A DNA stretch of 37,003 nucleotides, from the NCBI GenBank assembly GCA_016718655.1, contig JADKCV010000027.1:1-37003 (forward strand). Direction: 5' to 3'. This DNA is from Flavobacteriales bacterium (lineage in GTDB: Bacteria > Bacteroidota > Bacteroidia > Flavobacteriales_F > PHOS-HE28). The position numbers were made by a program, and so were the translations under genes. Within the stretch, counting starts at the first letter, position 1; each line of letters begins with the position of its first letter. Below the pieces are notes generated by a model. The model saw only the letters and a program-made list of their open reading frames with translations. It did not search any database and was not told the origin of the DNA. Below, piece after piece: positions 18,768 through 27,362 of the stretch.

Positions 18768-19153
18768 GGGACGGAACGGGTCGTCCCTTGATGGATGATC
18801 CATGACATCGATCGTCGGTCTTCGATCGGTCACCAAGGTGAGTTACGGTCCATTCAGAGTTCCAAGGTCGAGGCGACCCTGACGTTCAACGAGGTCGTAC
18901 CGCCTTATCAGCATGTCGCAAGGTGGAATGCCATTGATCAGCAGGATAATGATGGTTGTGGTGTGCTAAGATGTCTGATGGTGCGGGTCATGCACAACCG
19001 ACGACCGCGCACTTCGATCAGTGTACCGGGTGGCCTTCCATTTCATTGGTGTTTCCTGCTTGATACGCAACAACATGCCTACGATGAGGACCCGGTATCT
19101 CCATCGAGGCTCGATCGATCGCTCTGCCAGCCTGCGTTTCGCGATCTTCGCCC
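18768..19153. other. Gene-free stretch
   Basis: A 386-bp gap between the M50-like gene and the membrane protein at 19154. Frames across it are short and lack protein-like composition. No repeat, hairpin with T-run or clear promoter box was recognised. Confidence 0.4.
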
Positions 19154-20689
19154 ATGTCCTTTGCCAGGCTCATCAACAAGGAACACGGTCTTCCGCTTCG
19201 CCGCGAATGGCCGTGGTGGTGGCTACTGGCCGCGGGTACCGCCGTTCGGTTCCTCTTCGGGTGGACCCATCAACTTTGGAACAGTTCGCCGGATCAGTTG
19301 GCATGGGGCTTGGGTTTGGTGGATATCTGGAGCGGCAATGGCGATGGCTACGACCAATGGGTCCATTACCCACACGAAGGGGGGACGCTCCTACAATCGT
19401 TGCTGGCACGCGCGTTCGTTCCATGGGCCGGTATCATGCCGCCGCTGTCATGGGTGGCTTTGAGCATCGATACCCTATCCAGGGCTATTCAGATCGTGGT
19501 GGTGCGCAGGCTTGTGGACCCTGGTCCGGCCCGCTTGTTCATGTGGTGGACCGTGTTCGCTGCTCCGATCATGTTGCCTTGGGGCACGGTGAACATGGGA
19601 GCGCATGGCTTGGTCGCATGCGCTCCTTTCGTACTGCTCCTGCTCGTATCCTCCCCCGAACGACCGGCGTTCCGGATAGGTCTGGTCGTCGGACTGATGA
19701 GCGCGTTCGCCTATGATTGCTGGGTGCTCGCACCGGTATATGTGGCTCATGCCTTGCTGACCACTGGACAATGGGGTCAACGCTTCGCACGTGTAGCGTA
19801 TTTCACCCTTGGCGCCTTGGTGGCCGTTGCACCGCACGTGCTGGTGCGGGTGTACGTGGATCACGGATTCCAATTGGAACAATGGCCGGCACTCTCCATA
19901 CGTGGTCTTGAGCAGGGTGGGGTGAATTGGGCAACATTGCCCGGCCGGTTCCTCGCTCTTTGGGTGACCTGGCTTCCGGCCTCGTTTCACATGGCCTCGA
20001 TCCAGGAACCGATGGTGCAGGTGGCCGCTCGGGTCACAGCGGTCATGATGGTGGTGGGGTTGGTCGGCCTGTTCTGGCGAAGGAGTGCAGTTCACCGGTA
20101 TGAGTTGCTGGCGTTCGGGTCGGTGGTCTCCTTCCTGTTGATCATGGCGGCCGCGCCTTTCTTCGAGCCGCGGATGGATGGGAACGGTTATGTGTACTAC
20201 CGCTATTTTCCGTTCATCGCACCCCTGGTCAGCTTATTGGTCATCGTAGGTCTGGCGCGCGTTGGCCGAGTGGGCGGCTGCGCGGCAAAGGGGTGGGTGG
20301 TGGCCTGTGCGGTTTCCACATTGGTCCACATGTGGCACCAGCGATCCTTCCCGATGCCATTGGACGAGGCGACGGGTTGGGTGTTGGGCCGCAAGTACGG
20401 ACATGCTCCGGAGCGGTTGTTCCGCATCGTCAAGGCCGCGGATCCCGATCAGGTGGACGCGTTGTCTCAAGGAGCGGCATGGGGCACCACCGCAGCGCTA
20501 TTCGATGGGCGCACGTTGACGGACACGTCCGCCATCGATCGATTCGAACGCTTGGTGGCCCGATGGCCGGCCGATCGGTGGCCGTTATTGAACGCGGGAG
20601 TGATCCGTGCCTTCGATCCGGAGGTGACTCCTACGTTGGACGCCCGATCCTTGCCTGCGGTACAGAAGGTGATGGACAACCAGCAATGA
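19154..20689 (+). CDS. Multi-pass membrane protein, possibly glycosyltransferase-39-like
   Basis: 511 residues with about ten hydrophobic helices (for example WWWLLAAGTAVRFLFGW near 23-38, LVACAPFVLLLLVSS, VYVAHALLTT, VVSFLLIMAAAPFF) and a soluble C-terminal tail of about 110 residues. The N-terminal helix followed by a loop with acidic residues, and periplasmic-type loops rich in Trp and Tyr, recall polyprenyl-phosphate sugar transferases (GT39/PMT-like), but no diagnostic motif was found. The frame is clean. Function not assigned. Confidence 0.55.
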   Translation: MSFARLINKEHGLPLRREWPWWWLLAAGTAVRFLFGWTHQLWNSSPDQLAWGLGLVDIWSGNGDGYDQWVHYPHEGGTLLQSLLARAFVPWAGIMPPLSWVALSIDTLSRAIQIVVVRRLVDPGPARLFMWWTVFAAPIMLPWGTVNMGAHGLVACAPFVLLLLVSSPERPAFRIGLVVGLMSAFAYDCWVLAPVYVAHALLTTGQWGQRFARVAYFTLGALVAVAPHVLVRVYVDHGFQLEQWPALSIRGLEQGGVNWATLPGRFLALWVTWLPASFHMASIQEPMVQVAARVTAVMMVVGLVGLFWRRSAVHRYELLAFGSVVSFLLIMAAAPFFEPRMDGNGYVYYRYFPFIAPLVSLLVIVGLARVGRVGGCAAKGWVVACAVSTLVHMWHQRSFPMPLDEATGWVLGRKYGHAPERLFRIVKAADPDQVDALSQGAAWGTTAALFDGRTLTDTSAIDRFERLVARWPADRWPLLNAGVIRAFDPEVTPTLDARSLPAVQKVMDNQQ

Positions 20690-20735
20690 ACGAGCTGGCC
20701 GGGAGCACCGAACGGGCCGATATGGGCCTGGATCC

Positions 20736-20743
20736 TACCTTGG
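20736..20743 (+). promoter_or_regulatory. Possible -7 box (TACCTTGG) before the LOG gene
   Basis: It is close to the Bacteroidota TAnnTTTG element and lies 4 bases before ATG 20748, in line with the short-leader pattern of several genes here. Confidence 0.3.
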
Positions 20744-20747
20744 ACCC

Positions 20748-21293
20748 ATGACCCACATCGCTGTTTTCTGCGGGGCCAGTAGTGGCCATGATCCGGTTCA
20801 TACGGAAGCGGCCAAGGACGTCGGGCGAAGTCTGGCCAAGCGTGGTTTGGGTGTGGTCTATGGTGGAGGGCACGTGGGGTTGATGGGTGCGGTGGCCGAC
20901 GCAGCGATGGCTGAAGGAGGAACGGTGGTGGGCGTGATCCCGGGGTTCATGACCGAGCGGGAACTGGCGCACGACCGGGTCACTGAGCTGATCACGGTGA
21001 AGGACATGCACGAACGGAAGTTGGTGATGCATCAACGAAGCCAAGCGGTGATCGCCTTGCCGGGCGGATTCGGAACCATGGACGAACTCTTCGAGCTGCT
21101 TACTTGGCGCCAATTGGGATTGCACGCCAAACCCATGGGCCTGCTCAATGTGAACGGGTTCTATGATGGCCTATTGGAGCAGATGCGTCGCATGGAACAT
21201 GACGGATTCCTGCATGGTAGCACCAGGGTGATCACGGGTTCGGAACCGGGAGTGCTCATCGATCGATTGCTCGCCATGCGGATCGAGGTGTGA
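20748..21293 (+). CDS. LOG-family (TIGR00730) nucleoside 5'-monophosphate phosphoribohydrolase
   Basis: 181 residues. The family cleaves the N-glycosidic bond of (cytokinin-type) nucleoside monophosphates, releasing base and ribose 5-phosphate. The start AVFCGASSG, the nucleotide-binding GLGVVYGGGHVGLMGAVADA, the VIPGFM segment and the signature motif PGGFGTMDELFE (about residues 104-115, Glu and Arg/Lys catalytic) are all present. Length is typical of short LOG proteins. It is a stand-alone core gene. In bacteria it may take part in nucleotide salvage. Confidence 0.92.
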   Translation: MTHIAVFCGASSGHDPVHTEAAKDVGRSLAKRGLGVVYGGGHVGLMGAVADAAMAEGGTVVGVIPGFMTERELAHDRVTELITVKDMHERKLVMHQRSQAVIALPGGFGTMDELFELLTWRQLGLHAKPMGLLNVNGFYDGLLEQMRRMEHDGFLHGSTRVITGSEPGVLIDRLLAMRIEV

Positions 21294-21344
21294 CCATGGT
21301 CATCCACGTGCACGTGTAAGGGAGTTAGTTTCACCAGCATCATC

Positions 21345-22049
21345 ATGGGAAGAAGAGTGAACAAGCTGCTTTTCGGCAAAGGACTGTCCGGCACGGTGCT
21401 AAGGCAGCCTACTCTGAAAGAGCGGTGGTCGAACGTGCTGGCGATATGGCACAATACCTACGAGGAGGATGCCGGCTTGGAGAAGATCGTACGGCTGATC
21501 CTGGCCCTGTCCCAATTCTTGTTCCCTGGCGTGTACATCCGGCATCTGTTCTGGCGCTCGGGTCCACTTGTGCAGGATCTGGCCATTGAGATCTACGTCC
21601 TCTTCAAGGCACTACTACCAGCACTGGTGCTCTGGGCCGGAGGCTGGAGTACCGAGGGCGTGTTGTGGTTGGTGGGCTGGCTCATGGTGGAGACCTTGCT
21701 TTATATCCCTACGATGATCTTCGCCAGCGATGCCTTGCCAAGCCCGCGGAGCTACCGTCGTTCCAAGCTTTTGGTCTTCATCAACTACTTGGAGGTGGTG
21801 CTCACCTTCGCTGTGTTGCACATGCATGGACAGTACTTCAATGCACCACTGAGCAATTGGACCGATGCGGTCTACTTGAGCTTTGTGATCACCAGTACCA
21901 TCGGATTCGGGGAGTTCTACCCGATCACCGACATGGGCAAGCTGGTGGTCTCCATCCAATCGTTGTTCTACTTGAGCTACATCGCCTTGTTCATGAGCGT
22001 GTTCAATACCCGCGCCACCCGGGGTTACTTCGAAGGTTCCGATAAATGA
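21345..22049 (+). CDS. Two-pore-domain-like (Ion_trans_2) potassium channel homologue
   Basis: 234 residues. After a soluble N-terminus, membrane helices occur at about 44-64, 83-99, 104-122 and 143-160. A re-entrant pore region SFVITSTIGFGEFYP (about 180-195) and a last helix VVSIQSLFYLSYIALFMSVF follow. The filter reads T-I-G-F-G-E where potassium channels have T-V-G-Y-G-D, so conductance may differ. It belongs to the ion-channel (Ion_trans_2) group. Its stop overlaps the next start (ATGA), giving translational coupling with the AlkD-like gene. Confidence 0.7.
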   Translation: MGRRVNKLLFGKGLSGTVLRQPTLKERWSNVLAIWHNTYEEDAGLEKIVRLILALSQFLFPGVYIRHLFWRSGPLVQDLAIEIYVLFKALLPALVLWAGGWSTEGVLWLVGWLMVETLLYIPTMIFASDALPSPRSYRRSKLLVFINYLEVVLTFAVLHMHGQYFNAPLSNWTDAVYLSFVITSTIGFGEFYPITDMGKLVVSIQSLFYLSYIALFMSVFNTRATRGYFEGSDK

Positions 22050-22771
22050 ACGGACGGAGCGTACGTGGCATGAGTGGGGGCGCGACCCGGTATACCACCC
22101 TGCATCCGTGGTGGGAGCCACTTCGAACGGAAATGAGCGCGCATGGTCGTATCCAGGATGCGATCGCCATGCAGGCTTACATGAAGGGGATCGCCCCGTT
22201 CCTCGGCATCAAGACTCCCGCGCGACGTGTGTTGTTCAAGAAGCATTTGGCGCTTTGTGGTACGCCTTCGATGGTCGAGCTCCCCGCTGTTGTGCGCGCT
22301 GCGTTCGCACAGCCCGAGCGAGAATGGCACTATTGCGCGGTGGATCTGCTTGTGAAGCAGGCTCGGAAGTTGGGTCCGGAGCACCTCCCCCTACTGGAGG
22401 AGCTCATCACTGCGAAGAGCTGGTGGGATACGGTGGACCTGTTGGCGAGCAATGTGGTAGGAGTGGTGCTCAAGCGCCATCCGGATGCGGTCGCCAGGTG
22501 GAACCAGCGGTGGATCGATAGCCCGGATCGGTGGCTGAACCGCACGGCCATTCTCTTCCAACTCAAGTGGAAACACGATACGGAGGAGGCTCTTCTCTTC
22601 GCCAACGTGAGGCAACATGCCGCCCATCCGGACTTCTTCATCCGCAAGGCCATCGGTTGGGCATTACGGGCCTACTCCATCAGCGCACCGTTAGCAGTGG
22701 AGCGGTTCGTTGCCCAACAAAACCTTTCGCCACTAAGCAGGCGCGAAGCCCTTCGGCTGATGCAGGTATGA
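22046..22771 (+). CDS. DNA alkylation repair protein, AlkD-like
   Basis: 241 residues of HEAT-like helical repeats. The segment AYMKGIAPFLGIKTPARRVLFK near residue 45-65 is the family signature; SWWDTVDLLAS and RWLNRTAILFQLKWK (about 125-135 and 160-175) carry the conserved Trp/Asp and aromatic residues of the DNA-binding groove; FIRKAIGWALRAYS closes the fold. AlkD-type glycosylases excise cationic alkylated purines without base flipping. Coupled to the channel gene by a 4-bp overlap. Frame intact. Confidence 0.85.
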   Translation: MNGRSVRGMSGGATRYTTLHPWWEPLRTEMSAHGRIQDAIAMQAYMKGIAPFLGIKTPARRVLFKKHLALCGTPSMVELPAVVRAAFAQPEREWHYCAVDLLVKQARKLGPEHLPLLEELITAKSWWDTVDLLASNVVGVVLKRHPDAVARWNQRWIDSPDRWLNRTAILFQLKWKHDTEEALLFANVRQHAAHPDFFIRKAIGWALRAYSISAPLAVERFVAQQNLSPLSRREALRLMQV

Positions 22772-22905
22772 GGCGGTGGGAACGAACCCGGTCGGTACTT
22801 GAAGCGTTCTGCTCACGGGGCCGGTGGGAGAGGATGCTGTTCCCGAGCCACTTGCACTCGGTTGGCGAACCAACGACCTTTGTCGGATATCTTCCTAGGA
22901 GAGCA

Positions 22906-25074
22906 ATGATCCCTGTGATGTTCGAACATACCACGAAACTGCACAAGTTGATGCGCTTCCCTGCGATCGTGTTCTCCCTATTGCTGGTTTTGACGGCCTG
23001 TGGACAATCCGCTTCGGACCGGACCGCGGTGAAGTTGAATGCTACGGTCACCGAGGCCCCGCCCTCGATCACCTTGCAGTGGCAGCCGATCTCGAACAGC
23101 ACGTCATTCTCCATATACCGAAAGGCCCCCACCGCTTCCACTTGGGGCACTGCGGTAGCCAGCCTGGGTGGTTCGATCACCCAATGGACCGATGTCAATG
23201 TGACGCTTGGACAGTCCTACGACTATAAGGTGGTGCGCAGTGCCTCGGGTACGGGCTACGGGTATATCCGTTCTGGTATTCGAGTTCCGGCAGAGGAGGA
23301 TCGAGGGACCTTGGTGATGTTGGTGGCAGCTGACCTCGCATCCCAACTGAGTGTGGAAGTGTCCCAAGTGGAGGAAGATCTGCTTGCTGACGGATGGTGG
23401 GTCATACGACATGACGTGCCCACCACGGCCACCACGACCAGCGTACGTCAACTCGTCATTGCGGATGTTCAGGCGGATTCCGATGTGAAAGCGGTCTATA
23501 TCCTAGGGCATGTGCCTGTGCCTTATTCCGGGAACATCAATCCGGATGGGCATGCTGAGCACCGGGGCGCTTGGGCATGTGATGCATACTACGGTGAGAT
23601 GAACAGTACCTGGACGGATGCCTCGGTGAACAGCGCGGCATCGGCATTCCCTTGGAATATCAACGTGCCCGGGGATGGTAAGTACGACCAGAGCGACCTT
23701 CCGTCCGCTGTGGAACTGATGGTGGGTCGAGTGGACCTGACGAACCTGCCGAGTTTCCCACTCACCAGTTCGCAGCTGATGTGGAACTACTTGAACAAGG
23801 CCCATCGGTGGAAGCGGAAGGAACTGACCGTTCCTGCTACGGCAGTGTTGTTCGATGACCTGCAGTGGACCGGATATCCCCTCGCCCAATCCGGGCACAT
23901 GGCACTTTCCGCTTGTGTGGGACCATCGGCGGTGACCGAGGTGGTGGCTTCTGCGGCACCCTTCATCGAGCAGCTCACAGCAGAGCCACGACTCTGGACT
24001 TACCACTGCTCCACCGGAGCCCAGTCCACGGGGACCCAAGGTCAGATCACGTTCGTGGGCACACAATCGGGTGCCAATACCCAGCAGGTGGCCAATGCCA
24101 GTGCGCAAGGCATCTTCAACATGTCCTTTGGCAGCTATTATGGTGATTGGGACAACGAGGACAATTACTTGCGTGCCTTGCTCGGTACCGGCAACGCCTT
24201 GACGCACGTGTGGTCCTCCATTCCCAATTGGTACATGTACCCCATGGCCATGGGGGAAACGATCGGTCATTGTACGCGCCTGTCGCAGAACAATACCCAG
24301 CAGGTGCATAGTCCTCAGAATGCAGGTTGGCAGGGCCAGTCGGTGTCAAGGATACACATGGCGTTGATGGGAGACCCGACGCTACGTCAGGTGCAGGTGG
24401 CCCCTCCAACGGATCTTACCATCACCCGTACTGGCTGGTATGCCGATCTCACGTGGAGCCCCGCCCCGGAACCGGTGGCCGGTTATGTGATCCATCGCAT
24501 CGATACGGTCAGTGGCGCCTTCGTTCGGGTGAACCCGGAACTCGTCACAGGGACCAGCTACTCGTCCAATTCGGTCTTCTTTCCCGGTGATCGGTACGTG
24601 GTGCGTGCGGTCCAGTGGGTCACCGGGAACACGGGATCCTTCATGGCCTTGTCACTCGGGGCCGTGGCGCGTGCGGAGGGTGTCGCCGTCGAGGATTGCC
24701 AAGGCGTGCTCGGTGGGCAAGCGGTACCCGGCGCTGCGTGTGATGATGACGATCCGTTGACCGTCAACGATGTGTTGAACGAAGGCTGCCAATGCGCTGG
24801 GGAATTGAGTACCGGTGTCCGTTCGTATGACGATGGTCCGGGATTCGTGGTGGAACGAGGGGCCGATCGCATCACCTTCCGCGCCGATCGTTCCATGGAC
24901 GCGCCCTACCGCATCGTGTCTTCGCAGGGGGCCACGATCAGGTCCGGATGGATGCGCGGCGAGCGCGAGGTCATCAGCACCACGGACCTGGCCCCGGGCG
25001 CCTATCTATGGGTCCTTGGGCCAGATGCTGCGGGCCCGAGGGTAACCACGTTGCGCTTCTTGGTCGCGGAGTGA
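22906..25074 (+). CDS. Large secreted T9SS cargo with Fn3 domain, possibly C25-like
   Basis: 722 residues from ATG 22906, chosen for its Shine-Dalgarno (TAGGAGAGCA); ATG 22951 is an alternative. The signal FSLLLVLTACGQS has a lipobox (Cys32). A fibronectin type III-like domain follows (SITLQWQPISNSTSFSIYRK), then a large domain with AVYILGHVPVPYSG, LWTYHCSTGAQ and IFNMSFGSYYGDWDNEDNYLRALLG, whose layout recalls gingipain-like peptidase C25, but the catalytic His/Cys pair is not clear. A second Fn3-like domain (DLTITRTGWYADLTWSPAPE) precedes a Cys-rich stretch (CDDDDPLTVNDVLNEGCQC), common in this lineage, and a type A T9SS sorting domain (YRIVSSQGATIRSGWM ... GAYLWVL ... LRFLV). Probably exported to the surface. 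Function unknown. Confidence 0.75.
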   Translation: MIPVMFEHTTKLHKLMRFPAIVFSLLLVLTACGQSASDRTAVKLNATVTEAPPSITLQWQPISNSTSFSIYRKAPTASTWGTAVASLGGSITQWTDVNVTLGQSYDYKVVRSASGTGYGYIRSGIRVPAEEDRGTLVMLVAADLASQLSVEVSQVEEDLLADGWWVIRHDVPTTATTTSVRQLVIADVQADSDVKAVYILGHVPVPYSGNINPDGHAEHRGAWACDAYYGEMNSTWTDASVNSAASAFPWNINVPGDGKYDQSDLPSAVELMVGRVDLTNLPSFPLTSSQLMWNYLNKAHRWKRKELTVPATAVLFDDLQWTGYPLAQSGHMALSACVGPSAVTEVVASAAPFIEQLTAEPRLWTYHCSTGAQSTGTQGQITFVGTQSGANTQQVANASAQGIFNMSFGSYYGDWDNEDNYLRALLGTGNALTHVWSSIPNWYMYPMAMGETIGHCTRLSQNNTQQVHSPQNAGWQGQSVSRIHMALMGDPTLRQVQVAPPTDLTITRTGWYADLTWSPAPEPVAGYVIHRIDTVSGAFVRVNPELVTGTSYSSNSVFFPGDRYVVRAVQWVTGNTGSFMALSLGAVARAEGVAVEDCQGVLGGQAVPGAACDDDDPLTVNDVLNEGCQCAGELSTGVRSYDDGPGFVVERGADRITFRADRSMDAPYRIVSSQGATIRSGWMRGEREVISTTDLAPGAYLWVLGPDAAGPRVTTLRFLVAE

Positions 25075-25111
25075 CCGGGATCATTCGTACCCGGTTGCCG
25101 CGAATGTCCGC

Positions 25112-26998
25112 TCAGGAGCGACGCTCCTTCTTCGGGAACTTGGGCTTGGGCTCGTAGAAGCCCTCCTTCTTGGGGTATCCGGTCTTCACGGGGCGTTCCG
25201 AGGAACGTTCACCGCCACCGCGATAATTGCCACCGTCCGGACGCCCACCTTGGTAGCCGCCACGGTCCGGGCCACGGTCACCGCGATCGTAGCCGCCACT
25301 GCGAGGTGCCCCTCCCTTGTAGCCGCCACCGCCGCCCTGATAGCCTCCGCCGCCGGAACGGGGAGCACCTTTGCCGGTACCCCCTGCCTCATCCACCCTT
25401 ACGCTCCGGCCCTTATAGTTGGCGTTCACGAAGGAATTCTTGACCTGTTCGAAGTGCTCCGGTTCGATATCCACGAATGAATACACGTCCTTGATGAGCA
25501 TCTTCCCGATGAGTTCACCGCTCACACCGCTGATGCCACAGATGTAGCCGAGCATCTTGCCCTTGTCGAACCCATCGGCCGTGCCCAGGTTGATGAACAT
25601 CTGGCGGCCGGTGCTGAACCGCTCCAGCGAGGTCGGGCGTTCGGCACGGGCACTGTGGTCCTTGCGGCTCATGTCCACGTTCAGGTCGAACGAGGTTCGG
25701 TGCGCCTCGATGATGCGGTTGAACGCAAGGCTCATGAACCGGTCGATGAGTTCTTCCTTCTCGAAGCTCATCAGTTCCACACGGGCCTCGGAGAGCAATT
25801 CTTCCAACCCCTCGCTGTCGACCTCCACGCTCTTCAAGCGCTTCATGTAGGCCATCACCTGCTGCTTGCCGATCTCGGCGCCGCCCGGTACACGCACATA
25901 GGTGAAGTGGGTCTTCAGCGCACGTTCCAGCTGGCGGATCTTGTTCACGTCGCGCACACCGATGATGCTGAGCGAGATCCCCGCGCGACCGGCACGGCCC
26001 GTACGACCGCTGCGGTGGGTGTAGTTCTCCGCTTCACCGGGCAGATCGAAATGGAACACGTGGGTCACATCCTTCACGTCGATGCCGCGCGCAGCCACGT
26101 CCGTGGCGATCAGCAGGCGGATGCTACGGGCGCGGTACCGGCCCATGACATGGTCCCGTTGTGCTTGGGAAAGGTCCCCGTGGATCGCGTCGGCGTTGTA
26201 CCCGTCACGCACCAAGGCGGTGGCGAGGTCCTGGGTCTCGTGTTTGGTGCGGCAGAATACGATGCCGAAGAGGTCTGCGTCAGCATCGATGAAACGCTTC
26301 AGGGCCGCGAAACGGTCCTTGCTATGGACCACACAGTATTGGTGCTGGATGGCGGCAGCAGCGCTGTTGGCGGGCCCCACGCTCACCTCTTCGAACTCGC
26401 GCATGTAGCGTTTGGCGATGCGGCGCACATCGCTGCTCATCGTGGCGCTGAAGAGCCAGGTCTTCTTGTCCTCGGGGGTCTTCTCCAGGATCTCGGTGAG
26501 GTCTTCCTGGAAGCCCATGTTGAGCATCTCGTCGGCCTCGTCGAGCACGACCACATCCACGGTGGTGAGGTCCATCACGCCACGACCGATCAGGTCGAGC
26601 AAACGGCCGGGAGTGGCCACGATGATCTGGGCACCGCGTTGGATATCGCGGATCTGGTCGCGGATGCTGGCGCCACCGTAAACCGCCACGATGCGGGTAC
26701 CTTTCAGGTTGCCCGAGAAACGCTCCAGGTCCTTGCTGATCTGCATGCACAGCTCGCGCGTGGGCGCCAGCACCAGGCATTGGATGGTGCGGTCCTGCGG
26801 GTCGAGGAATTCCAACATGGGCAGGCCGAACGCGGCGGTCTTGCCGGTGCCGGTCTGGGCCAGTGCCACCACATCCTTCTCGCTCTTCAACAGCAAGGGT
26901 ATGGCCTGTTCTTGTACCGGGGTGGGTGTGGTGAAGCCGATCTCAACGAGGGAACGGAGGGTTTCGGCACGTAGGCCGAGCGCTTCGAAAGAAGACAT
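25112..26998 (-). CDS. DEAD-box ATP-dependent RNA helicase with DbpA-type RNA-binding domain
   Basis: 628 residues. Q motif (FTTPTPVQEQAIP), Walker A AQTGTGKT (47-54), PTRELCMQI, TPGRLLDLI, DEAD (VVVLDEADEML), SAT, and helicase C motifs IVFCRTKHET, RLLIATDVAARGID and HRSGRTGRAGRAG are all intact. A C-terminal DbpA/CsdA-type RNA-binding domain (about 468-545: RQMFINLGTADGFDKGK ... VDIEPEHFEQV) and an RGG/GGY-rich tail ending in basic residues follow. It probably unwinds structured RNA in ribosome assembly or at low temperature. It is transcribed from a TACCTTTG promoter and diverges from the DUF4834 gene. Confidence 0.95.
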   Translation of the reverse strand: MSSFEALGLRAETLRSLVEIGFTTPTPVQEQAIPLLLKSEKDVVALAQTGTGKTAAFGLPMLEFLDPQDRTIQCLVLAPTRELCMQISKDLERFSGNLKGTRIVAVYGGASIRDQIRDIQRGAQIIVATPGRLLDLIGRGVMDLTTVDVVVLDEADEMLNMGFQEDLTEILEKTPEDKKTWLFSATMSSDVRRIAKRYMREFEEVSVGPANSAAAAIQHQYCVVHSKDRFAALKRFIDADADLFGIVFCRTKHETQDLATALVRDGYNADAIHGDLSQAQRDHVMGRYRARSIRLLIATDVAARGIDVKDVTHVFHFDLPGEAENYTHRSGRTGRAGRAGISLSIIGVRDVNKIRQLERALKTHFTYVRVPGGAEIGKQQVMAYMKRLKSVEVDSEGLEELLSEARVELMSFEKEELIDRFMSLAFNRIIEAHRTSFDLNVDMSRKDHSARAERPTSLERFSTGRQMFINLGTADGFDKGKMLGYICGISGVSGELIGKMLIKDVYSFVDIEPEHFEQVKNSFVNANYKGRSVRVDEAGGTGKGAPRSGGGGYQGGGGGYKGGAPRSGGYDRGDRGPDRGGYQGGRPDGGNYRGGGERSSERPVKTGYPKKEGFYEPKPKFPKKERRS

Positions 26999-27051
26999 CA
27001 GGGAGTGGGAAAAGGGGACTGGCGAAGCGCTTGCCTGGCGCGGAATGGCCG

Positions 27052-27059
27052 CAAAGGTA
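27052..27059 (-). promoter_or_regulatory. -7 promoter box (TACCTTTG) for the helicase gene
   Basis: On the minus strand this is an exact TAnnTTTG match, about 53 bases upstream of the helicase ATG at 26998. It is the left half of a divergent promoter pair with 27090-27097. A -33 TTG was not evident. Confidence 0.6.
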
Positions 27060-27089
27060 GGGGTTCTGGGGCGGGTGGGCCCCCGGGCC

Positions 27090-27097
27090 TATCTTTG
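27090..27097 (+). promoter_or_regulatory. -7 promoter box (TATCTTTG) for the DUF4834 gene
   Basis: Exact TAnnTTTG match, ending 10 bases before ATG 27108. It probably drives 27108 and the glycan genes after it with a very short leader. Confidence 0.6.
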
Positions 27098-27107
27098 GCC
27101 GCTTCCC

Positions 27108-27350
27108 ATGTACGCGACCGAAGCCAGTTTCAGCGGCACTTTCCGGACCATTATCATCCTCGTGGTCATCTGGATGGTACTGCGTTGGTTCATGCGGAAG
27201 CACGGCAGTGGCCACGCGATGGATACGGGCTCATCAGCACCGGATCGCCGCAGGGGTGATGTACGGATAGAGAACGTACCTCCTTCGAGGCCATCCGCTC
27301 CCCGTTCCGGAGGAACGATCATCGATGCCGATTTCGAGGAGATCAAGTAG
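27108..27350 (+). CDS. Small DUF4834-like membrane protein
   Basis: 80 residues: a short N-terminus (MYATEASFSG), one membrane helix (about 11-29, FRTIIILVVIWMVLRWFM), then a basic, Pro/Ser-rich cytoplasmic tail ending GGTIIDADFEEIK. This matches the compact DUF4834 proteins of Bacteroidota, which end in a similar acidic patch (E-Y-x-D/E). No function is known. It lies 12 bp before the YfhO gene and probably shares its transcript. Confidence 0.65.
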   Translation: MYATEASFSGTFRTIIILVVIWMVLRWFMRKHGSGHAMDTGSSAPDRRRGDVRIENVPPSRPSAPRSGGTIIDADFEEIK

Positions 27351-27362
27351 CCTACCACCCCC

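Noticed and set aside
18795..19463. 222-codon plus-strand frame before the membrane protein
   Set aside because: Arg/Ser/Cys-rich, no domain, and it overlaps the clear gene starting at 19154.
22531..22905. N-terminal extension of the T9SS cargo
   Set aside because: It overlaps the AlkD-like gene in another frame, and ATG 22906 has a good Shine-Dalgarno followed by a signal peptide.
25655..26974. 439-codon plus-strand frame inside the helicase gene
   Set aside because: Antisense shadow of the DEAD-box helicase, whose motifs are all intact.
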